Below are positions 7,067 to 12,974 of a DNA stretch of 14,512 bases, piece by piece. The DNA lies in the NCBI GenBank assembly GCA_021813155.1, contig JAKALK010000017.1:1-14512 (forward strand). Direction: 5' to 3'. A program made the translations under genes and the position numbers. Source of the stretch: a bacterium. GTDB taxonomy: Bacteria; Patescibacteriota; Minisyncoccia; UBA6257; 2-01-FULL-56-20. Position 1 is the first letter of the stretch. Each line of letters opens with the position of its first letter. A model generated the notes under the pieces. It saw only the letters and a list, made by a program, of their open reading frames with translations. It was not told the origin of the DNA and searched no databases.

Positions 7067-8520
7067 TGGTTAATTTAAGCGCTATGTTCCAGGCGACGAA
7101 GATTAAAAACAGAGATGGGCAGTTGTCGTTGCAGATGATTTTCTTCGCTGCGATTGTGGTTATTTTAATTACTGGTTTTACTTTTGGGGCCCTATCTTTC
7201 TTAAAACTCTCAGTAAGGTCGTTTAATAAATCTTTAGCATTTAGCATAGCGGAAGCGGGCGTAGAGTATTACCGTTGGCACTTGGCGCACGCGGCATCAG
7301 ATTATCAAGATGGAACTGGGCAATCGGGCCCCTATGTTCACGGCTATTATGATAAGGACGGTAATTTACTGGGCCAGTTTATTTTAAATATTACCCCGCC
7401 ACCAGTTGGGTCGACCATCGTAACGATAACGAGCACAGGGAGAGTTGCGGCCGATAGTTCTCTCGAGAAGGTGATTAAGGTTAAGATGGGCATCCCTTCT
7501 TGGGCCAGGTATTCTTTTGTGATTGATGCCGATGTGCGTTTTGGGAGTGGTACTGAGGTTTTTGGCCCGATCCACTCCAATGGCGGTATTCGGTTTGATG
7601 GATTAGCGCATAATTTAATAACTAGTGCGCGAAGCGATTATGATGACCCCGATCACTCTGGGGCAAATGAATTCGGAGTGCATACTCACGTCGCGCCAGT
7701 TGATCCTTTGCCTCCTAGCGCTGTTCCAAGTCGCCCGGACGTGTTTATGTCGGGTAGGCAATTTCCTGTTCCGGCGATTGATTTTGGTGGTTTAACACAG
7801 ACTCTTTCGCAAATTAAAGCTACTGCCCAAGCGAACGGTTTTTATCTGGCCTCTTCGACTGCATTTGGTTATGATATTGTTTTAAAAACTGACGACACCT
7901 TTGACCTCTATAAAGTGACTTCTTTAAATTCTCCTCCAGGAGGGTGCAGTGGTTCTGAAAGTGGTTGGGGAACCTGGAGTATTAGAAATGAAACTTTACT
8001 TGGAAACTATCCATTTCCGACAAGTAGCCTGATTTTTTTGGAAGATGATATTTGGGTTAGAGGGCAGATTAATACTGCTCGTTTGACGATTGCCTCCGGC
8101 AGATTTCCAGATAATCCATCAACACGATCGAGTATCACGGTGAATAATAATTTAACTTATACAAATTACGATGGGCAGGATGTTTTGGCGTTAATCGCAC
8201 AAAAGAATGTAAACGTGGGGTTGTCGAGTGATAATAATCTTCGAGTTGACGCTGCTTTAGTAGCCCAGAATGGCCGAGCCGGGCGCTATTATTATTCTTC
8301 TAGTTGTGGGTCAAGCTATAAAAGAAATTCACTGACGCTTTATGGAATGATTGCGAGTAGTTTGCGATATGGTTTCAGTTGGTCGTGCAGTGGTGTTTAT
8401 TGTTCAGGCTATGATCTCCGCAATATTACTTATGACGCTAATCTTCTTTATGGTCCTCCGCCTTCTTTCCCGCTCACAAGCGATAATTATCAGTTGATTT
8501 CATGGGAAGAGGTTAAATAG
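7066..8520 (+). CDS. PilX-like pilus protein with non-canonical prepilin motif
   Basis: About 484 residues. The N-terminus has a charged stretch, then GQLSLQMIFFAAIVVILITGF. Placing cleavage after Gly18 gives Gln at +1 and Gln at +5, where classic prepilins have Phe and Glu. SIAEAGVEYYRWHL follows, which is typical of PilX-like N-terminal regions. The large extracytoplasmic part is beta-rich (VFGPIHSNGGIRFDG, ITVNNNLTYTNYDGQ, VLALIAQKNVNVG). It ends with LLYGPPPSFP and LISWEEVK, as in long PilX-like proteins of other bacteria. Several cysteines (GGCSGS, SSCGSS, SCSGVYCSG) could form disulfides. ATG 7066 overlaps the TGA of the preceding gene; a TTG at 7063 is possible but less likely. Likely a minor, tip-associated subunit, by context. 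Confidence 0.72.
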   Translation: MVNLSAMFQATKIKNRDGQLSLQMIFFAAIVVILITGFTFGALSFLKLSVRSFNKSLAFSIAEAGVEYYRWHLAHAASDYQDGTGQSGPYVHGYYDKDGNLLGQFILNITPPPVGSTIVTITSTGRVAADSSLEKVIKVKMGIPSWARYSFVIDADVRFGSGTEVFGPIHSNGGIRFDGLAHNLITSARSDYDDPDHSGANEFGVHTHVAPVDPLPPSAVPSRPDVFMSGRQFPVPAIDFGGLTQTLSQIKATAQANGFYLASSTAFGYDIVLKTDDTFDLYKVTSLNSPPGGCSGSESGWGTWSIRNETLLGNYPFPTSSLIFLEDDIWVRGQINTARLTIASGRFPDNPSTRSSITVNNNLTYTNYDGQDVLALIAQKNVNVGLSSDNNLRVDAALVAQNGRAGRYYYSSSCGSSYKRNSLTLYGMIASSLRYGFSWSCSGVYCSGYDLRNITYDANLLYGPPPSFPLTSDNYQLISWEEVK

Positions 8521-8582
8521 GTTAACCGCCGGAGTTTTTGGTTTTGAGGGGGTGATTTTTCGATACTTGAGCGGAAGTATTA

Positions 8583-8588
8583 TATAAT
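8583..8588 (+). promoter_or_regulatory. -10 box before the pilin-like gene
   Basis: TATAAT six bases before ATG 8595. The -35 region at the proper distance (8559-8566) is poor and there is no TGn extension. No Shine-Dalgarno precedes the ATG. The 74-bp gap after the PilX-like gene fits a separate transcription unit for the pilin-like gene and the P-type ATPase. Confidence 0.5.
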
Positions 8589-8594
8589 GAATTT

Positions 8595-9050
8595 ATGAAT
8601 CGAGAGTATGGTTTGACGATAATCGAGCTTTTAATCTCGGTGGCGATTTTGGTTATAATTTTGGCCCTAGGAATTATTGTTTTAAATCCGGTGGCACAGT
8701 TTGCTTCAGCTAGAAATTCTCAGAGGCGATTTCATATTGAATCTGTTTTGAATTCGATTCGGTCAAATATTGCGGATACTAGGACCGGCGTTTTTACCTG
8801 CTCTAATGGAGATATCCCAACAACCACAAAGAGGATGGCGAGTGGTCCTTCGAATTATAATATCGCGCCGTGCTTAGTGCCCAACTATTTACAAAACATG
8901 CCTTTTGATCCTTCTGCAACAAGTTCTTACTATTCAAGCGTGACTGACTATAACACCGGCTACGATGTATTGAAGAATGCTTCAACAGGCGAGATTACGG
9001 TTTCAGCGCCATTTGCGGAATCAGGGAAAACGATTTCGGTAACGAGGTAG
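8595..9050 (+). CDS. Type IV pilin-like protein (possible major pilin)
   Basis: A 151-residue prepilin with a six-residue leader (MNREYG), cleavage expected after Gly6, Leu at +1 and Glu11 at +5 (LTIIELLISVAILVIILALG). The hydrophobic helix runs into IVLNPVAQFASARNSQRRFH. This resembles the LNP...ARdxqR pattern of many Patescibacteria pilins. The globular part has two cysteines (Cys69, Cys93) that may form a disulfide, and FDP/YDV strands near the end. Size and its own promoter fit a major pilin or pseudopilin, but this is inference because no other pilin is available for comparison. The ribosome binding site of the next gene lies in its last codons. Confidence 0.83.
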   Translation: MNREYGLTIIELLISVAILVIILALGIIVLNPVAQFASARNSQRRFHIESVLNSIRSNIADTRTGVFTCSNGDIPTTTKRMASGPSNYNIAPCLVPNYLQNMPFDPSATSSYYSSVTDYNTGYDVLKNASTGEITVSAPFAESGKTISVTR

Positions 9051-9057
9051 TTAAATA

Positions 9058-11622
9058 GTGGAAATTATGCTTGAAAGAAGATTGTCTTCTAGAGACCCAC
9101 AAGGACTTTCTAGCCAAGAGGCGGCTGGTTGCCTCTTGAAGTTTGGTTATAACGAGATCGGGGGACGAAAGAGAAAATCTATATTTTCTTTTTTATTTGA
9201 TGTGGTCAAAGAGCCTATGATCTTTCTACTCTTGGTTTCCGGTGTCATATATTTATTTTTGGGCGAGCCAAAAGAAGCTATTTTTCTTCTGATCGGTATT
9301 TTTTTTGTTGTTGGAATTACTTTGTACCAAGAACGAAAAACTGAGCGGACGCTCGAAGCATTACGCGATTTTTCAAGCCCTAGAGCACTTGTTATAAGGG
9401 ACGGCGAGCAGAAAAGAATTGCGGGTAGAGAGGTAGTCCCCGGTGATTTAGTTATTATCTCTCAGGGAGATAGGGTGCCGGCTGACGCAAGGGTTTTGCG
9501 TCAGAGCGGTTTAATGGTGGATGAGTCCTTATTGACCGGAGAATCGTTGCCTGTTTCTAAAACTTTATGGCAAGGAGAATTAGGGCTAGATCCTCCGGGA
9601 GGGGATGGTTTTCCTTTTGTTTTTTCTGGAACGCTGGTAGTCGGCGGGCATGCATTAATCGAAGTTTTCGCTACTGGTAATCGGACCGAGATAGGCAAGG
9701 TGGGCAGGGAGTTAGAGAAAATTCGGATAGAAAAAAGCCCTCTTCAGCGAGGGATAAGCAAGGTAGTTTCCTATTTGGCGTTTTTTGGTTTGGCGACTTG
9801 CGCGGGCGTGGCTATTCTCTTCGGGTTATTTTACGGCGATTGGCTAAGAGGATTTTTACAAGGATTGGTTCTGGCTATGTCGCTTCTCCCAGAAGAGTTT
9901 CCAGTGATTATGACAGTCTTTCTGGCGATTGGAGCTTGGCGAATTTCTCGGGCTCACGTTTTGACACGCCGCATTCCTGCCATCGAAGCCCTCGGTTCTA
10001 TTACACGGTTATGTGTTGATAAAACTGGAACGCTTACAATGAACAAGATGTCAATACGGACTGTTTATTATAAAGGAAAACGATTTTTAATTGATCCCAA
10101 CTTAGCACTTCCTAGAGACCTGGAATTTATTGGCGAACTTGGAGGGCTGGTGAGTGTTGAACATCCCACGGATCCTATGGAGAAAGCTTTTTCTGAACTA
10201 GCAAAGAAGATACCGGAGAGACGGCGCGTTTTTAATGGATGGAGTCTTCAAAAAGAGTACTCCTTTGGCGAAGAAGTAATGGCAAGGGCACAGATGTGGC
10301 AGTCGACTAAAGGCGAGGAACGAGTTATTGCTGCTTTGGGTGCCCCGGAGGCGATTTTTAAGTTGTGTAAGCTAAAAAGCGGAGTTGTGATTGGATTGGA
10401 AAATGAAATTTTGAACTTAGCAAAAGACGGATTTAGAATTGTTGCTCTTGCGCTTTCCAGGCTGCCCAAGGGGAAGATTGCGCCTAAAACTATGCAAGGA
10501 GTCCTTTTTGATTTCGAGGCCCTAGTAGGTTTTGAAGATCCGGTTAGGCCAATGGTTAGAGAAGCGATTTTGGAATGTAAGGAAGCTGGGATTAAGGTAG
10601 GTATGGTTACCGGAGATTATGCCGGAACAGCCCAACATGTGGCTTCGGCAATCGATTTTCCAGACGGCCAAGTTCTTTCTGGTGAAGAAGTAGGACGAAT
10701 GACGGACGAAGAACTAAAAAAGAGGGTTACTGGGGCAACAATATTTGCGAGAGTTGTTCCCACTCAAAAACTCCGGATTGTTCAGGCTCTTAAGGCTGGT
10801 GGAGCTGTGGTGGCTATGACTGGTGATGGTGTGAACGATGCGCCGGCTCTTAAGGCTGCACATGTTGGGATTGCGATGGGGGAGCGGGGGACTGATGTAG
10901 CGAGAGAAGCTTCTTCTTTGGTTTTGTTAGATGATAACTTTAATTCAATTATTAGAGCTATTCGTTTAGGAAGGAGAATTTTTGATAATTTAAGAAAAGC
11001 TATGTCTTATGTGTTTTCAGTTCACATTCCCATAGCGGGATTGGCCATATTGCCAATTATTGTTCGTCAGCCTGTTATTTTTTTCCCGATTCATATTGCG
11101 CTTATTGAGCTAATTATAGACCCGACGGCATCGATTGTTTTTGAAGCAGAACCCGGCGAGAAAGATTTAATGAGGCGTCCACCCAGGAAGGTTGGTGAGT
11201 TTATTCTCAATCGCAGGACGATTATTCTTAGCGCGATTGAGGGTTTAGTTGCGTTTATAGCTACGGGATTTTTATACTTTTTTGCTCTTTCTAGCGGTTT
11301 TCCGGAAGAGGTGGTCCGGACGATTGTTTTCGTATCTTTTGTGTTTGTAAATATTGCTCTTATCTTCTCTAATCTTTCGAAACGAGCGATGTTGAGGGAT
11401 GGCGGGGTATTTAAAAATATGCCGCTTTTGTGGCTTTTAGCGGTAGTCGTATTGTTTTTGTTTCTTATGATTTATACTCCGTGGGGAAGGCAAGTGTTCC
11501 ATTTCGCGAGTTTAAATTTTTCGGTTTTGGCGTTATGTTTTGGCGTGGGTGCGATGGCGGGTCTAGTTTTAGAAGGGATAAAATTTTTATTTGGGCGCAT
11601 TGAAGAAGCGAGAGTTAGGTAA
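9058..11622 (+). CDS. P-type cation-transporting ATPase (P2-like, PEEFP subgroup)
   Basis: An 854-residue membrane pump. Actuator domain: TGES (160-163). Phosphorylation site: DKTGT with Asp321. Hinge: TGDGVND (588-594). The N-terminal domain precedes TM1-2, then TM3-4 (TM4 with PEEFP 278-282) and about six C-terminal segments. The ion-binding positions differ from SERCA-type calcium pumps. In TM5 the residues equivalent to SERCA Asn768 and Glu771 appear as His656 and Ile659. In TM6 Asn796 appears as Glu684, with Asp800 kept as Asp688. The usual KGAPE nucleotide motif reads LGAPE (Leu427). The transported ion is therefore unknown. GTG 9058 is preferred because GAGGT (9044-9048) lies nine bases upstream; ATG 9067 is possible. 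It starts seven bases after the pilin-like gene and is probably co-transcribed with it. Confidence 0.92.
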   Translation: MEIMLERRLSSRDPQGLSSQEAAGCLLKFGYNEIGGRKRKSIFSFLFDVVKEPMIFLLLVSGVIYLFLGEPKEAIFLLIGIFFVVGITLYQERKTERTLEALRDFSSPRALVIRDGEQKRIAGREVVPGDLVIISQGDRVPADARVLRQSGLMVDESLLTGESLPVSKTLWQGELGLDPPGGDGFPFVFSGTLVVGGHALIEVFATGNRTEIGKVGRELEKIRIEKSPLQRGISKVVSYLAFFGLATCAGVAILFGLFYGDWLRGFLQGLVLAMSLLPEEFPVIMTVFLAIGAWRISRAHVLTRRIPAIEALGSITRLCVDKTGTLTMNKMSIRTVYYKGKRFLIDPNLALPRDLEFIGELGGLVSVEHPTDPMEKAFSELAKKIPERRRVFNGWSLQKEYSFGEEVMARAQMWQSTKGEERVIAALGAPEAIFKLCKLKSGVVIGLENEILNLAKDGFRIVALALSRLPKGKIAPKTMQGVLFDFEALVGFEDPVRPMVREAILECKEAGIKVGMVTGDYAGTAQHVASAIDFPDGQVLSGEEVGRMTDEELKKRVTGATIFARVVPTQKLRIVQALKAGGAVVAMTGDGVNDAPALKAAHVGIAMGERGTDVAREASSLVLLDDNFNSIIRAIRLGRRIFDNLRKAMSYVFSVHIPIAGLAILPIIVRQPVIFFPIHIALIELIIDPTASIVFEAEPGEKDLMRRPPRKVGEFILNRRTIILSAIEGLVAFIATGFLYFFALSSGFPEEVVRTIVFVSFVFVNIALIFSNLSKRAMLRDGGVFKNMPLLWLLAVVVLFLFLMIYTPWGRQVFHFASLNFSVLALCFGVGAMAGLVLEGIKFLFGRIEEARVR

Positions 11623-11646
11623 TTCTCCACAAGAATTATTTATTTT
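11620..11646 (+). terminator. Possible intrinsic terminator after the P-type ATPase gene
   Basis: TAATTCT (11620-11626), loop CCACA, AGAATTA (11632-11638), followed by TTTATTTT. The stem is seven pairs but AT-rich, so termination may be weak. The first arm includes the stop codon of the ATPase gene. Its place between convergent genes fits. Confidence 0.4.
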
Positions 11647-11690
11647 CGATTTCAATTACTTCTGATTTTTTTGGGGATTTTAGCCGGGGA

Positions 11691-11750
11691 TTACTGAGTT
11701 GAGATATTTAGATTTTCTAATGTTGCGACTTCAAGAGGTACGATGAAGGG
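11691..11750 (-). pseudogene. Degenerate second copy of the dnaX 3' end
   Basis: Read on the minus strand from 11750, this frame gives PFIVPLEVATLENLNISTQ and a TAA stop at 11693-11691. The end of the intact DnaX, just upstream on the same strand, reads PFPIVPLEVALTENLKS. The two DNA copies differ mostly at third codon positions (CCA/CCT, CTC/CTT, GTG/GTC), so both evolved as coding DNA. The remnant is out of frame with dnaX and separated from it by a repeat-like element. It has no start codon and is not expected to be translated. Confidence 0.65.
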
Positions 11751-11755
11751 ATGAG

Positions 11756-11776
11756 CCCTTCGACTTCGCTCAGGAC
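11756..11776. repeat. Short repeat-like element supplying the dnaX stop codon
   Basis: CCCTTCGACTTCGCTCAGGA begins at 11756. I recall strings of this kind (minus-strand core CCTGAGCGAAGTCGAAGG) as dispersed intergenic repeats in several bacterial groups; this is memory and not checked. The dnaX TGA (11772-11770) lies in it. With the upstream GAAGGG (11745-11750), its CCCTTC (11756-11761) forms a 6-bp hairpin. Only one copy is in this window, so its repeat nature is inferred. Confidence 0.5.
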
Positions 11777-12876
11777 TTCAGATTTTCAGTTAGTGCCACT
11801 TCGAGTGGCACAATTGGAAAGGGACTGTAACGGATTTCCGTATAGGCGATGATTAGAGACTTAATGATTTGAGTAATAGTTTTCATGTCGGCCATGGCTG
11901 AAATTTTTTTTATTTGTTCAATTTCATCTTGGGTAAGGTCGTTGCTCATAAATTTTTCAAGACTAGGATTGGTTTTAAGCGAGAGAACCTTTCTTAAGTA
12001 GTGAATTAAGTCTTTCGTAAGATAAGTTAAGTTGTGTCCTTCTTCGTTTATGAGGCTCAAGCAGTTGAGTGCGCCACCCAAGTCTTTCTTTAAAATTAAT
12101 CCTGCTAGTTCGTTGACTTTTTTAAGTCCCGTTCGACCGGTTAATTGCTCGGCCGTTTTCAGGGTTATTTTTTCTCCTAAAGAACTTAGCTGATCTAAAA
12201 GAGATTCAGCGTCTCTGAAAGAGCCTTCACCAGAAGCAGCCACTAGTTCAATAGCTTCGTCAGTAATATTTATTTTCTCAGTGGCGGCGATGCCCTTTAG
12301 TTTTTCTATGATCTGGTTTTTAGGGATTTTTTTAAAGATGAAACGTTGGGTGCGGGAAGCGATGGTAGCAGGGATTTTTTCGTATTCAGTGGTAGCTAAA
12401 ACGAAGACGGCGTGCGCAGGGGGTTCTTCTAGGGTTTTTAGGAGGGCGTTCCAGGCAGGGCCGGTTAACATGTGAACCTCGTCGATGATATATATCTTAT
12501 AGTCGCCTTTTGCGGGGGCTGTTTGGATGTTCTCTTTTAGGTTTCTGATTTCGTCGATGCCGCGGTTGGAGGCGGCGTCGATCTCTACTACGTCGAACGA
12601 GAAGTTTGAGTCGATTTCTTGGCAGTGGGAGCACTCATTACAGGGTTCTCCTTGGCTTCGGAATTTTTCGTCGTTTTTACGTTTTTCGCAATTAAGGAGC
12701 TTAGCAATGAGCCTAGCAGTAGTAGTTTTACCAGTGCCGCGGGGGCCATAAAAAAGATAGGCATGGCCGATTTTCCCAGCAATGGCCGCGTTCTTTATGA
12801 TCTGGGTAATTGTTTCCTGCCCTATGAGATCACCTAGTTTTTTAGGTCGGTACTTCCTATAGAGGGCTAAAGGCAT
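11770..12876 (-). CDS. dnaX: DNA polymerase III clamp-loader subunit gamma/tau
   Basis: AAA+ clamp-loader ATPase that opens the sliding clamp on primed DNA. 368 residues with the family start ALYRKYRPKKLGDLIGQE, Walker A GPRGTGKT (44-51), the zinc module Cys63, Cys79, Cys82, Cys85, Walker B IIDEVH (130-135), sensor-1 region LATTEYEKIP, the arginine-finger region SRTQRF and sensor-2 region GSFRDAESLLDQ. The C-terminal third is the helical collar domain. The protein ends right after it and lacks the tau-specific domains that bind DnaB and the polymerase, so it is gamma-like. ATG 12876 has no Shine-Dalgarno but lies six bases after TATAAT. The last codons (LKS, then TGA) come from an inserted repeat-like sequence, so the native C-terminus may have been different. 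Confidence 0.95.
   Translation of the reverse strand: MPLALYRKYRPKKLGDLIGQETITQIIKNAAIAGKIGHAYLFYGPRGTGKTTTARLIAKLLNCEKRKNDEKFRSQGEPCNECSHCQEIDSNFSFDVVEIDAASNRGIDEIRNLKENIQTAPAKGDYKIYIIDEVHMLTGPAWNALLKTLEEPPAHAVFVLATTEYEKIPATIASRTQRFIFKKIPKNQIIEKLKGIAATEKINITDEAIELVAASGEGSFRDAESLLDQLSSLGEKITLKTAEQLTGRTGLKKVNELAGLILKKDLGGALNCLSLINEEGHNLTYLTKDLIHYLRKVLSLKTNPSLEKFMSNDLTQDEIEQIKKISAMADMKTITQIIKSLIIAYTEIRYSPFPIVPLEVALTENLKS
11793..11811. repeat. Perfect 8-bp hairpin in the dnaX 3' end
   Basis: GTGCCACT (11793-11800), loop TCG, AGTGGCAC (11804-11811). It is GC-rich and lies within the last codons of dnaX (VPLEVA), about 20 bp before the stop codon. The degenerate second copy has lost most of this symmetry. 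No T-run follows on either strand. Confidence 0.75.
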
Positions 12877-12882
12877 AGCCCC

Positions 12883-12911
12883 ATTATATGAAAAGGGTTG
12901 GGTTTGGACAA
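12883..12911 (-). promoter_or_regulatory. Promoter of dnaX
   Basis: On the minus strand: TTGTCC (12911-12906), 17-bp spacer, TATAAT (12888-12883). Six bases separate the -10 box from the ATG at 12876. It stands back to back with the promoter of the DUF4015 gene; 20 bp lie between the two -35 boxes. Confidence 0.6.
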
Positions 12912-12931
12912 ATTTGGGTGGGCGATTTTAT

Positions 12932-12961
12932 TTGAAATTGGTTAGCAGGGTGTGTCATAAT
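12932..12961 (+). promoter_or_regulatory. Promoter of the DUF4015 gene
   Basis: TTGAAA (12932-12937), 18-bp spacer, TGT then CATAAT (12956-12961), an extended -10. The first in-frame ATG (12960) overlaps the -10 box and cannot be in a transcript made from here. The next ATG (12975) would follow the predicted start point (about 12968) by six or seven bases. Confidence 0.55.
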
Positions 12962-12974
12962 GCTTTTAATAAGT

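Noticed and set aside
12527..12837. Open frames on the plus strand opposite dnaX (and several other opposite-strand frames in the window)
   Set aside because: They mirror well-supported genes, have no ribosome binding sites and show no protein family features.
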